DNA of 64,000 nt from Leucobacter tenebrionis (GTDB taxonomy: Bacteria; Actinomycetota; Actinomycetes; Actinomycetales; Microbacteriaceae). The position numbers were made by a program, and so were the translations under genes. The stretch is taken from the NCBI RefSeq assembly GCF_019884725.1, contig NZ_CP082322.1, forward strand, positions 1,612,001-1,676,000, read 5' to 3'. Shown here piece by piece: positions 1-8,560 of this stretch. How positions within the stretch are numbered: position 1 is the first letter of the stretch; each line of letters begins with the position of its first letter. Under the pieces are notes generated by a model. It saw nothing but the letters and a program-made list of their open reading frames with translations. It did no database searches and was not told where the DNA came from.

Positions 1-709
1 GATCCTGCCCTACGCGCCCTGCACCGACGTCACGCAGCTCAAGGATTTCATCCCCTGGGTCTGGTCCTTCGGCGGTGAGGTCTTCGACGGCACCAAGGTC
101 ACTCTGGGCGACGAGCCGTCGCAGAAGGCGCTCGACTACTGGAAGATGCTGCTCGACGAAGGGTTGATCCAGGCCGGTATCAACCGCGAGAGCTCGCGCA
201 CCCTGTTCGCGCAGGGCCGCGTGCCGATCTATGACGATGCTCCGCAGTCGTACGGGATCGTGCCCCCGATGTCGAACGATCCCGATCTGCGGAGCAAGAT
301 GTCGTGCATGGCACGGCCTGCCGTGAACGGTCAGGGCGCCAACCTCGTGTGGAGCCAGCCGCTCGTAGCGCTCGACGACAGCGACCAGACACTGGGGGCG
401 CTCGAGTTCTTCAGCACCGACCTCGAATCGCAGAAGATCGTGTTCGAGGGGCAGGGATCGCCCCCCACGACGATCACCGCGCTCCAGGCCAACTGGTTTG
501 CCGGCATCGAGTTCCAGGCGAAGTGGACGGAGACGATCGCGTCGAACGCGCGCCGCAACCCACTCTGGGAGTTCCCCATCGCGACGAGCGCACAGCGTGC
601 CCTCGACGAGGCGGTCGAGCAGGGCCTTCGCGGATCCGCCTCGACGAAGCAGACGCTAGCGGACTGCCGCGACGTGCTCACCGAGCTGCTCGCGGTTGAG
701 GCCGGGTGA
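1..709 (+). CDS. ABC transporter substrate-binding protein, C-terminal part (partial at window edge)
   Basis: The frame is open from base 2 and runs to TGA at 707-709, giving the last 235 residues of a longer protein; start and signal peptide lie outside the window. The visible part has the look of the C-terminal lobe of carbohydrate-type extracellular solute-binding proteins (SBP_bac_1): a WVWSFGGEVFDG stretch, a helix with YWKMLLDEGLI, and late hinge segments. Such proteins are normally lipoproteins that deliver an oligosaccharide or sugar derivative to membrane permeases. It lies 73 bp upstream of, and on the same strand as, a LacI-type regulator, which fits a sugar-uptake locus. The ligand cannot be told from this fragment. 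Confidence 0.8.
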   Translation, partial: ILPYAPCTDVTQLKDFIPWVWSFGGEVFDGTKVTLGDEPSQKALDYWKMLLDEGLIQAGINRESSRTLFAQGRVPIYDDAPQSYGIVPPMSNDPDLRSKMSCMARPAVNGQGANLVWSQPLVALDDSDQTLGALEFFSTDLESQKIVFEGQGSPPTTITALQANWFAGIEFQAKWTETIASNARRNPLWEFPIATSAQRALDEAVEQGLRGSASTKQTLADCRDVLTELLAVEAG

Positions 710-755
710 TGCGGGCGACCCCGGGCAGTGCGAGTCGCTGTGCCGACCCGTGATT

Positions 756-777
756 TAGACTAGGGAGGCACAGGAGG
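756..777 (+). promoter_or_regulatory. Promoter -10 and ribosome binding site of the LacI-type gene
   Basis: TAGACT at 756-761 fits a -10 box, and AGGAGG at 772-777 is a strong Shine-Dalgarno site. The SD ends 5 nt before ATG 783. A GTG at 777 overlaps the SD and is therefore unlikely to be the start. No good -35 was seen, so the gene may have its own short-leader promoter between the binding-protein gene and the regulator. Confidence 0.5.
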
Positions 778-782
778 TGGCA

Positions 783-1832
783 ATGGCAGGCCAGAGGCAG
801 GATCGTCCCGTCACGATTCGTGACGTCGCTCTTGCGGCTGGCGTGTCGAAGTCGACCGTCTCTTTCGTCTACTCGAACCCCGGCCGCGTCAGCGAAGCGA
901 ACCGGCAGCTCGTGCTCGACACTGCCGAACGGCTCGGCTTTCGGCCGAACTGGGCCGCGCGCACGATCAACTCGGGCGACGGCGGCTTCACCGGGATCCT
1001 GCTGGCCGATCTCCACTCGCCGCCGTTCGCGCGGCTCGTGGACTACGCCCGCACCGAGCTCCGCGCGATCAACCGCATCGCGCTCATGACCTCGGCCAAC
1101 CCGGTCGGAGCGGAGAGCGGCGCATCCGACGACATCGGGATGGACAGCGAGACCCTCGGGTTCTTCGGGGACCTGCGCCCGCGCAGCCTGCTCGTTGTCG
1201 GGTCGCTCGCCGACATGTCGTCGCTCGCGCCACTCGTTGAGGGCATCCCGACGGTCCTCGCCGGCGGTATCAACCAGGAGCTACCCTTTGCTGCCACCGT
1301 CCGCACGGACCACGATGCCGGCCTGCGCCTGCTCGTCGAGCACCTCCGCGAGCAGGGCCACACGCGCATCGCGCACCTGGGCGGGCTCGGCGGGCCGGTC
1401 GGCGAGGCCCGTGCGGCCGCGTACGCGCGCGCGATGGAGGCCGCGGGGCTCGGCGCGGAGATTCGCGTTGAGCGAGCCGACTTCTCCGAGGCGTCGGGAT
1501 ACCTGGGTGCGCAACGCCTCATGCGCTCCGCGGAGCCGCCGACCGCTATCACGACGGTCACAGATCTGACGGCGGTGGGGGCGCTCGCGGCGGTCGCCGA
1601 CCACCCGGGCGTGGCGGTCACGGGCTACGGTGACACCGAGATCGCCGGCTATCGCCTGACGCAAATGACGACCGTGCGTGCGCACAACGGTGAGATCGGC
1701 CGGGTGGCCGTCAGCGAGCTGTTGCGAGCCGAGGAGTGCCACGTCGCCCGACGCAACGGCGCCGAGGCCGCGCCCGCGGAGCGGCGCGAGGTGCTCGTCG
1801 AGCCTGCGCTTGTGGTGCGCCGCACCGCCTGA
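783..1832 (+). CDS. LacI-family transcriptional regulator
   Basis: A 349-residue protein of typical LacI length. Residues about 9-60 form the LacI helix-turn-helix and hinge helix (IRDVALAAGVSKSTVSFVYS, then RPNWAARTIN). The rest is a periplasmic-binding-protein-like effector domain. It should bind palindromic operators as a dimer or tetramer and release them on binding a sugar-like effector. It sits between an ABC binding protein and an FAD oxidoreductase gene whose promoter carries two 16-bp LacI-type palindromes (1907-1922 and 1948-1963), the obvious candidate targets. ATG 783 was chosen because of the AGGAGG 5 nt upstream. No copy of that operator was found before its own gene. The effector is unknown. 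Confidence 0.9.
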   Translation: MAGQRQDRPVTIRDVALAAGVSKSTVSFVYSNPGRVSEANRQLVLDTAERLGFRPNWAARTINSGDGGFTGILLADLHSPPFARLVDYARTELRAINRIALMTSANPVGAESGASDDIGMDSETLGFFGDLRPRSLLVVGSLADMSSLAPLVEGIPTVLAGGINQELPFAATVRTDHDAGLRLLVEHLREQGHTRIAHLGGLGGPVGEARAAAYARAMEAAGLGAEIRVERADFSEASGYLGAQRLMRSAEPPTAITTVTDLTAVGALAAVADHPGVAVTGYGDTEIAGYRLTQMTTVRAHNGEIGRVAVSELLRAEECHVARRNGAEAAPAERREVLVEPALVVRRTA

Positions 1833-1906
1833 TCTGCCTGCCACGGTGGTGCTGCGCGGGGGGAGCTGTGGTGCCAGCGTGCTCGGGACGCCGGGGATCC
1901 CGATCT

Positions 1907-1963
1907 TGTGGACCGTTTGACAAGATCAACTTCGCGAGCGTAGCATCTGTGGAACGGTCCACA
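1907..1963 (+). promoter_or_regulatory. Promoter with two LacI-type operators
   Basis: TGTGGACCGTTTGACA (1907-1922) and TGTGGAACGGTCCACA (1948-1963) are versions of one palindrome: the first matches the reverse complement of the second at 14 of 16 positions, and both have the central CG step common in LacI-family operators. Their centres are 41 bp apart, about four helical turns. A TTGACA at 1917-1922 and TAGCAT at 1941-1946, 18 bp apart, form a plausible promoter. The upstream operator overlaps the -35 and the downstream one covers the expected transcription start. Repressor identity (the adjacent LacI protein) is inference. Confidence 0.75.
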
Positions 1964-2011
1964 ACGAAGTGATCACAGCCTGGTGCTTCGAAACCCAACG
2001 AAAGGCGAACA

Positions 2012-4354
2012 TTGAAATCCATCACCGAGACATACGATCTCGTCGTCGCAGGCGGCGGACTTGCGGGGTTCTCCGCAGCCATCGCCGCGGCACGTCACGG
2101 CGCAAAGGTCGCGCTCGTGCAGGACCGCCCGGTGCTCGGCGGTAACTCCTCCTCGGAGGTGCGCGTCACCCCGCACGGCGCCGCAGCCTTCCACGGCTAC
2201 GCACGCGAGACCGGCATCATCGCCGAGGTGCTCGTCGAGGACCGCGCCAAGAACCACGCGATCATCCGCGAGAACGGCTGGACGAACAGCGTGTGGGATC
2301 TGATCCTCTACGACCTCGCCGAGCGCACCGAGAACCTCACCCTCCACCTCAACACCCCCGTCCTCGGCGCCGAGGTCAGGGACGGCCGCATCGTCGCGGC
2401 GCTCGCGAAGGTGCTGAACGCCGAGGTCGACCTGCGGCTCGAGGGTCGCATGTTCGTCGACTGCACGGGAGACGGTACGCTCGGCGCGCTCGCCGGCGCC
2501 GAGTGGATGCGCGGGCAGGAGGCCTCGAGCGAGTTCGACGAGCCGCTCGCGCCAAAGGAGCGCGGCGACGGCTCTATGGGCAGCTCGCTGCACTTCAAGA
2601 CGGTCGACGTCGGCCGCCCAGTCGAGTTCCACGCCCCCGACTGGGCCGTCAGGTACGACGATCCCAAGTTCTTCACCGACGGCGGCCGCCTGATCCCGAC
2701 CCTCGAAAGCGGGTACTGGTGGATCGAGATCGGCACCCCATGGGACACCCTCTACGAGAACGAGGAGATTCGGCACGAGCTCACCCGCCACGTGCTCGGA
2801 ATCTGGGACTACCTGAAGAATCGGGATCCCTACTGGTCGCAGCACGCGGGAAACCTCGCGCTCGATTGGGTGGGCCAGGTACCCGGTAAGCGCGAAAGCC
2901 GCCGCCTGCTCGGCGAGTACGTTGTCACCGAGAACGACCTGCGCCGCTCGGACCCCTTCGAGGACGAGGTCGCGTTCGGTGGCTGGTACGTCGACCTGCA
3001 CACGATCGGCGGTTTGCTCAAGTCGGTCGGTGAGCCCGTGACCGCCGCGCGCCTGAAGAATCCCGAGACGGCGCAGGGCTCGGCGGAGTATGTCGGTCCG
3101 TTCGGCCTGCCGATGCGCTCGCTCGTGTCGAAGGACCTCTCGAACCTATTCTTCGCCGGTCGCAACATCTCGACCACCCGCGTCGCGCTCGGTTCGACCC
3201 GCGTCATGGGAACCGCGGCTGCGATGGGCCAGGCCGTTGGCACCGCGGCGGCGCTCATCGACACCCCGGAACCGGACCTGCGCGCCGAGGTACCCGGCCT
3301 CGTGACCGACGTGCAGCAGATCCTGCTGCGCGACGGCTGCTTCCTGCCGTCGGTCGTGAACGAGGACGATGAGGACCTCGCCCGCAAGGCCACCGTTACC
3401 GCGTCGAGCGAGGACCACGTCAGCGGCGTCGGCCCGAACACACCGAACCGGCTTGGCAGCATCGATCAGTGGCGGGGCTACCCGGTCTACCCGTTCACGG
3501 GAGCACTGCGCAGCCGCACGGCGCAGTGGATCGCCCACGGCGGCGACCGCGAACTGCGCACGATCTCCCTCGCATTGAAGAACACCTCGGATGCGCCGAT
3601 CTCTGTGCCCGCGACCCTTCACCACGTCGACCACATATGGTCGTACGATGCCGACCCGGGCGAGCCGATCGCGACGACGACGTTGACCGTCGCGGCGGGC
3701 GGCCCGCACTGGGTCGACTGGAACGTCGACCTCGACGCCGACGCGCTCGGCGACACCCCCGGCTACGTCAGGATCGACCTCGCCGCCACTGACGACGTCG
3801 AATGGGTTGTCAGCCCGCACGTGCTGCCCGGCCAGATCGCGGCCTACGAGAACTCGCCCGGCCGCTACCGCCGCTTCGGCGGTGGGCAGACGCTGAGCTT
3901 CAAGGTCGACCCTCCGCAGACGCCTTACGGCCCCGAGAACGTGATCTCGGGGGCTACCCGCCCGCACCGCGCCGCGAACCAGTGGCGCAGCGACCCGTCG
4001 TCGCCGCTGCCACACTGGATCGAGCTCGCGTGGGACGCACCGCAGCAGGTCTCGCAGGTGCAGCTCACCTTCGCCGGTAACCTGTTGCGAGAGTACCATG
4101 CCTACCCACCGCTCCACCGTGACCCGCAGTCCGTAAGAGCCTACGACCTGCAGGCGTTCGTCGACGGCGACTGGGTCACCGTCGCTTCCGAGTCGCACAA
4201 CTACTCGAATCGCGTGGTGCACGACTTCGACGCGGTGACCACCGATCGGCTGCGCGTGGTGGTGCAGGCGACCAACGGTGATGACGCGGCGGGGATCTAT
4301 GAGATCCGCTGCTACGACGAGCGGAGGTGCACCCCCACGTACCAGAGCAACTGA
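2012..4354 (+). CDS. FAD-dependent oxidoreductase with C-terminal discoidin-like (F5/8 type C) domain
   Basis: A 780-residue protein. Residues about 8-430 are an FAD_oxidored-type flavoprotein: dinucleotide-binding VVAGGGLAGFSAAIAA, then VLGGNSSSEVRV, and a late FAD contact FFAGRNISTTRVALGSTRVMG. A middle region of about 430-630 looks beta-rich. Residues about 640-775 resemble an F5/8 type C carbohydrate-binding module (NVISGATRPHRAANQW, then HWIELAWDAPQQVSQVQLTF). No signal peptide is visible, so it should be cytoplasmic. The start is TTG at 2012, with a weak AAAGGCG upstream; no ATG fits better. With the binding protein and LacI regulator before it, it probably oxidises a sugar or sugar derivative; the substrate is unknown. 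Only a short 5-bp hairpin (4406-4418) follows, and the 234 bp to the next gene show no other feature. Confidence 0.8.
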   Translation: MKSITETYDLVVAGGGLAGFSAAIAAARHGAKVALVQDRPVLGGNSSSEVRVTPHGAAAFHGYARETGIIAEVLVEDRAKNHAIIRENGWTNSVWDLILYDLAERTENLTLHLNTPVLGAEVRDGRIVAALAKVLNAEVDLRLEGRMFVDCTGDGTLGALAGAEWMRGQEASSEFDEPLAPKERGDGSMGSSLHFKTVDVGRPVEFHAPDWAVRYDDPKFFTDGGRLIPTLESGYWWIEIGTPWDTLYENEEIRHELTRHVLGIWDYLKNRDPYWSQHAGNLALDWVGQVPGKRESRRLLGEYVVTENDLRRSDPFEDEVAFGGWYVDLHTIGGLLKSVGEPVTAARLKNPETAQGSAEYVGPFGLPMRSLVSKDLSNLFFAGRNISTTRVALGSTRVMGTAAAMGQAVGTAAALIDTPEPDLRAEVPGLVTDVQQILLRDGCFLPSVVNEDDEDLARKATVTASSEDHVSGVGPNTPNRLGSIDQWRGYPVYPFTGALRSRTAQWIAHGGDRELRTISLALKNTSDAPISVPATLHHVDHIWSYDADPGEPIATTTLTVAAGGPHWVDWNVDLDADALGDTPGYVRIDLAATDDVEWVVSPHVLPGQIAAYENSPGRYRRFGGGQTLSFKVDPPQTPYGPENVISGATRPHRAANQWRSDPSSPLPHWIELAWDAPQQVSQVQLTFAGNLLREYHAYPPLHRDPQSVRAYDLQAFVDGDWVTVASESHNYSNRVVHDFDAVTTDRLRVVVQATNGDDAAGIYEIRCYDERRCTPTYQSN

Positions 4355-4588
4355 ACTATGTCGTAGGAGCGGCGTCCCGGATCACCTTTCACTCCAGGTC
4401 CGAGGCGCCGCTTCGGCGTGTGCGCGGCACACTTGACACCCGGCTTCGGTCATCGCCGAGCAAGAAGCTCGGCCGTCTGCGACCCTGTGGGGTCTGATGC
4501 ATCTCGGAGACACAGACCGCGGGCGAGGGGTGCGACCCGAGGCGCTACTTCCAGCGCCGGCCCGGCGAGCGCGGACCGGGCGCGCCCG

Positions 4589-5557
4589 CTACGCACCCGC
4601 GGCGTCGGCCACGTCGAGGATCACCTTTCCGAGGTGCCCGCCGTCGAGGAGCACGCGATGGGCGCGCGCGGCCTCCGCGAGGGGCACGCGAGCGTGGATC
4701 GGGATCCGGATCCTGCCCTCCTCGAGCATCGGCCAGACCAGCTCGCGCGTGCGCTCCAGAATCCGCTGCTTGTCCCACGACGCCCGTGAGCGCACAGTCG
4801 TGCCGATGATGCGTCCGCGCTTGCGCATGAGCGCGCCCGCGTTCAGCAGGCCGCTCTCCCCGCCCAGCGTGGCGATGATCACGAGACGCCCGAACTCCCG
4901 CAGCATGCCGACATTGTCGTTCAACGCGGGGCCGCCGACGATGTCGAGGATGATGTCGGCGCCGCCCGCCTCCCGTACCGCGCGCGGTACGTCGGCGGTG
5001 CGGCGGTTCCACGCGAGGTCGGCGCCGAGCGAGCGCACCGTGTCGACGGCCTCGTCCGAGCCGACCGTGGTGAGCACCCGCGCGCCCAGGGCGTGGGCGA
5101 ACTGGATGGCGAAGGTGCCGATCCCGCCCGTGCCGCCGTGGATCAGAACGGTCTGCGGCTCCGCCCCTCCCGTGCCCGCATCCAGCCCGGCCTCGATCAC
5201 CAGGTTCGAGACCACCGTCGCGGCGACCTCGATCAGCCCCGCCGCCTCGGCGAGCGGCAGCGACGGGGGCGCGGGCAGCACCTGCACCTCGGGCACGGCG
5301 ACGACCTCGGCGTATCCGCCGCCCGCGAGCAGCGCGACCACCGGCTCACCGGTGTCGCGCCGGTATCCCGAGACCTCGAGGCCGGGGAGCGGAGACGCTC
5401 CGGACGGGGGCGGATACACGCCGGCGACCTGCGCGAGGTCGGCGCGATTCACCCCCGCCGCGACGACGTCGATGAGCACCTCGCCCGCCGCCGGTTCGGG
5501 CTCCGGCAGATCCACGAGCTCAAGACGGTTCTTATCGGGATTGGTCACGGCGCGCAT
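4589..5557 (-). CDS. NAD(P)H-dependent quinone oxidoreductase, zinc-independent MDR (PIG3-like)
   Basis: A 322-residue medium-chain dehydrogenase/reductase. The N-terminal GroES-like domain has VAAGVNRADLAQVAGVYPPP, the hallmark of the PIG3/TP53I3 quinone-reductase branch, and lacks catalytic zinc ligands. The Rossmann half has LIHGGTGGIGTFAIQFA at about residue 150. It likely reduces quinones or other electrophiles with NADPH in the cytoplasm. The start (ATG, complement of 5555-5557) is the first Met giving a normal PIG3 N-terminus (MRAVTN); a weak GGTGG lies 5-6 nt upstream. It is transcribed away from the divergent aldehyde dehydrogenase gene; the 159 bp between them must hold both promoters. 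Confidence 0.9.
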   Translation of the reverse strand: MRAVTNPDKNRLELVDLPEPEPAAGEVLIDVVAAGVNRADLAQVAGVYPPPSGASPLPGLEVSGYRRDTGEPVVALLAGGGYAEVVAVPEVQVLPAPPSLPLAEAAGLIEVAATVVSNLVIEAGLDAGTGGAEPQTVLIHGGTGGIGTFAIQFAHALGARVLTTVGSDEAVDTVRSLGADLAWNRRTADVPRAVREAGGADIILDIVGGPALNDNVGMLREFGRLVIIATLGGESGLLNAGALMRKRGRIIGTTVRSRASWDKQRILERTRELVWPMLEEGRIRIPIHARVPLAEAARAHRVLLDGGHLGKVILDVADAAGA

Positions 5558-5716
5558 GCGTCCACCGTAGAGCACTGCTCTCGGAATCGGGTATACCCGC
5601 GGGCTCCGATGGCCGCCCGAGAGGCCCGATCCCGGATTCCCGCGTGAACTCCGCCTCAACCGGGTAGAGGGAGAGGAGACCCGAACGAGACGAGCGACGG
5701 ACGAGGAGCGAGCACC

Positions 5717-7105
5717 ATGACGACCGAGCACACCGCTGGAACGGACGACGGCATCGAGGTCACGGATCCGCACGACGGAACCATTGTCGGCACGGTGCCG
5801 ATCGCCACCGAGGCCGACATCCGCACCGCCGTGCAGCGGGCGCGGGAGGCCTTCCCCGCCTGGCGGGCGACTCCCGCTGCGGAACGAGGGCGTTCCCTGC
5901 GCCGTGCGGCGCTCGGGCTCGCGGCTCAGGAGGACGCGCTCGCGGACCTCAACCATCGCGAAACGGGTCGCCACCGTGAGGAGGCGCTCGAGGGAGTGCG
6001 TGCCGCGATCGACACGCTGCTCCAGATCTCCGAACTCGCTCCCCTCCACCGCGGGCGCAGCCTGCTCGGCGGGAACGAGGCGGTGGATCTGATGCGCCCC
6101 GAGCCCCGCGGGGTGGCGGCGGTGGTCACACCTTGGAACGATCCGGTCGCCGTGAGCGTCGGGCTCATCGGCGCCGCGCTCGGCACGGGCAACACGGTCG
6201 TGCACAAGCCGAGCGAGCGCTGCCCGCACCTGGGCCGGCTGCTCGGGGAGGTGCTGGAGCCGCACTTCCCGAGCGGAGTGCTCTCGACCGTCATTGGAGA
6301 CGCACGCGAGGGGGAAGCGCTGGTCGCCTTCCCCGAGGTGGACGTCGTCGCCCACGTGGGCTCCACGGTCGCCGGAGAGCGCATCGCACGCGCGGTGGCA
6401 CTCACGGGGGCGCACCTCATCCGTGAGAACGGCGGCAACGACGCATTCATCGTCGACGCCGATGTCGACCCGCGCTGGGCGGCGGCGCAGGCGGCGATCG
6501 GGGCGTTCGCGAACAGCGGCCAGATCTGCACCTCGGTGGAGCGCATCATCGTGCATCGGGGGATCGCCGACGAGTTCGTGGAAGCGCTGACCGCCGAAGC
6601 GTCGGAGCGCAACGACCAGGGCCTCGTCGCCCCGCTCGTCGACCAGCGGATGCGCGAGTCGGTGCACGCCCAGGTCGCGGAGGCCATCGCGTCGGGAGCG
6701 CGGGTGGTGGTCGGCGGCGCGGTGCCGGCCGGCCCGGGGAGCCACTACCCCGCGACCGTGCTCTCCGACTGCTCACCCGACATGCGACTCTTCTCGGAGG
6801 AGACCTTCGGACCGGTCGCCCCCGTGCTCGCGGTCGAGGGTTTCACGGAGGCCGTCGAGCGGGCCGCTCACGACGAGTACGGTCTGAGCGCGACGGTGCT
6901 CACGGCGGATATCGCGCACGCCCACTACGCGATCGACCGCCTGCCCGTCGGCACGGTCAAGGTCAACGCCGTCTTCGGCGGCGCTCCGGGCGGCTCGGCT
7001 CAGCCGCGGGGCCGGAGCGGCTCGGGTTTCGGCTACGGCCCGGAGCTCCTCGACGAGATGACCACGACGAAGGTCGTGCACCTCGCCCCCGCCGTGACCC
7101 GCTGA
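5717..7105 (+). CDS. NAD(P)-dependent aldehyde dehydrogenase
   Basis: A 462-residue member of the ALDH superfamily, which oxidises aldehydes to carboxylates. Visible are the TPWNDP segment with the oxyanion Asn (about residue 140), the cofactor lysine region VVHKPSERCPH, the general-base Glu in LIRENGGND (about 236) and the catalytic Cys in NSGQICTSVERI (about 271). The usual LELGG context is altered to IRENGG, so substrate class is open: benzaldehyde-type or semialdehyde-type enzymes are possible. GAGGAG at 5703-5708 is 8 nt before ATG and supports the start. It ends 28 bp from the convergent ligase gene, with only small GC hairpins between. Confidence 0.9.
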   Translation: MTTEHTAGTDDGIEVTDPHDGTIVGTVPIATEADIRTAVQRAREAFPAWRATPAAERGRSLRRAALGLAAQEDALADLNHRETGRHREEALEGVRAAIDTLLQISELAPLHRGRSLLGGNEAVDLMRPEPRGVAAVVTPWNDPVAVSVGLIGAALGTGNTVVHKPSERCPHLGRLLGEVLEPHFPSGVLSTVIGDAREGEALVAFPEVDVVAHVGSTVAGERIARAVALTGAHLIRENGGNDAFIVDADVDPRWAAAQAAIGAFANSGQICTSVERIIVHRGIADEFVEALTAEASERNDQGLVAPLVDQRMRESVHAQVAEAIASGARVVVGGAVPAGPGSHYPATVLSDCSPDMRLFSEETFGPVAPVLAVEGFTEAVERAAHDEYGLSATVLTADIAHAHYAIDRLPVGTVKVNAVFGGAPGGSAQPRGRSGSGFGYGPELLDEMTTTKVVHLAPAVTR

Positions 7106-7133
7106 GGGGCGGAACCGCCGGACCGGGGAACCC

Positions 7134-8375
7134 CTACGCCGCCGACGCGGCGGGGACGGCCTGGCGATTCGTGACCTCCACCGCGTCCATGACCACCGCC
7201 CGGCGGCTTCCGGTCAGCCGCAGCACGGCGCGCTGGCGTCCGGCCCCGCCGCCCCGGGTGAGCATGGCCTCCACACCGCGCTCCACGCGCTCGCGATCCC
7301 CCGCATCGGCGAGTGCGGGGGCGACGTGCGCGAGCAGCGCGGCGGCCGCGGCGCGGGTGCGACGCGGCTTGCCGAGGAACGGGTCGACGAGCCCGGATCC
7401 GGCGATCCCGAACCGGCTCGCCGACCACATGGCGGCGCGCAGCATCGCGGTGTCGACCGGGAGCGGGGCCACGCCGGCCCGCCACTCCTGCGCGGATGTC
7501 TCCACGAGCGCCCGCACCAGCGCTGCGATGGTCACGGCGTGCTCCGCCTCCATGCAGACATCTGCCACCCGCACCTCGATGGTGGGGTAACGCGCACTCA
7601 GCCGGGCGTCGAAGTAGACCATACCGGGGTCGAGCACCACGCCGCTCGCGATGAGCGAGCTCACGAGCCGACGATACCGCTCCGGCGACTCGAAGAGGTC
7701 GTAGGCCCCCGCCGAGGGCCAGCGCCCCCACGCCTGGTAGCGGTAGCTCGCGAACCCCGTGTCCTCTCCCGCCCAGAACGGCGAATTGGCGCTCAGGGCG
7801 AGCAGCACCGGCAGCCACGGACGGATCCGGTCGAGCACCGCAACCCCCTCGGCCTCGTCCACGACCGCCACGTGCACGTGGAAGCCGCAGGTCAGCTGTT
7901 CGCGCATCGTCACGCCGAAGCGCTTGCCGATCGCGTCATATCGGGGGTCATGCGTGACGTGGGACGACACGGGGAACACGCTCGTCCCCAGCGCCGCGAC
8001 CCGCGCGCCGACGCTTCGCGCAACCTCGTCGGCCGTCCGGCGCCCCTCCCGCACCATCCGCGCGAGGTCGTCGATCGTCTCGCATGGGGGCGAGACGATC
8101 TCGATCTGCTCCAGCTTCGCCTCGCGCGCGAGCCCCGGCGCGGGTGCGGTTCCGGCTGAGAAGACAGCTCCGGATCCCGGATCGATCTCGGACAGGCCCC
8201 CGGAGTGGGATTCCGCGCCGCCCCCGTGGCTCCGGCCGGCTCCCTCATCCGACGGCAGCGCCGCGAGCGCGGATTCCACCGCAGGCACCGGGCGGCCCGA
8301 GGCGGGATCCACCAGCAGCAGCTCCTCCTCCACCCCGACCGTGCGGATCGCGAATTCCGTACCCCTCGTACCCAT
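7134..8375 (-). CDS. GCS2-type carboxylate-amine ligase (YbdK-like glutamate-cysteine ligase family)
   Basis: A 413-residue ATP-dependent ligase of the GCS2 family, which joins an amino-acid carboxylate to an amine; E. coli YbdK has weak gamma-glutamylcysteine activity. Diagnostic segments are VGVEEELLLVD near the N-terminus, QIEIVSPPCETIDDL, GFHVHVAV (metal-binding His), and a late YPTIEVRVADVCMEAEHAV. The length is slightly above the usual 370-380 because of a Gly/Ser-rich insert near residues 45-70. The start at 8375 is preceded by GGGAG with 6 nt spacing; an upstream in-frame Met (8417) lacks such a site. A long terminator-like hairpin (8463-8498) insulates it from the upstream gene. The true substrate is unknown. 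Confidence 0.85.
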   Translation of the reverse strand: MGTRGTEFAIRTVGVEEELLLVDPASGRPVPAVESALAALPSDEGAGRSHGGGAESHSGGLSEIDPGSGAVFSAGTAPAPGLAREAKLEQIEIVSPPCETIDDLARMVREGRRTADEVARSVGARVAALGTSVFPVSSHVTHDPRYDAIGKRFGVTMREQLTCGFHVHVAVVDEAEGVAVLDRIRPWLPVLLALSANSPFWAGEDTGFASYRYQAWGRWPSAGAYDLFESPERYRRLVSSLIASGVVLDPGMVYFDARLSARYPTIEVRVADVCMEAEHAVTIAALVRALVETSAQEWRAGVAPLPVDTAMLRAAMWSASRFGIAGSGLVDPFLGKPRRTRAAAAALLAHVAPALADAGDRERVERGVEAMLTRGGGAGRQRAVLRLTGSRRAVVMDAVEVTNRQAVPAASAA

Positions 8376-8462
8376 CTCGTTCTCCCGTCCGCCGTCACCG
8401 CGCACCTCATCGCGCACCGGCTCCGAGCACCGGATGCGGAGGCCGGCTCCCTGCCGGCTCCG

Positions 8463-8498
8463 CTCCGGTTCGTCGGCCGCGCCGCCGACGAACCGGAG
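8463..8498 (-). terminator. Hairpin, likely terminator of the eRF1-like operon
   Basis: Perfect 15-bp inverted repeat (8463-8477 with 8484-8498) around a 6-nt loop, lying after the stop of the eRF1-like gene (8561) on the minus strand and before the ligase gene. There is no T-tract. Nothing else was seen in the 185 bp between the two genes. Confidence 0.6.
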
Positions 8499-8560
8499 TC
8501 CCTCCAGCTTCCAGGAGAGCTCGATCGCCGGTCACCCCCTTGACATCGCAGCCGGTCGCC

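Noticed and set aside
4355..4588. Possible small gene or pseudogene after the FAD oxidoreductase
   Set aside because: Short frames here have no start signal and no recognisable protein; only a weak 5-bp hairpin was seen.
4589..6745. A single long minus-strand frame joining the quinone reductase to sequence opposite the aldehyde dehydrogenase
   Set aside because: Only the part from 5557 downward has protein-like motifs; the upstream part is antisense to the aldehyde dehydrogenase gene.
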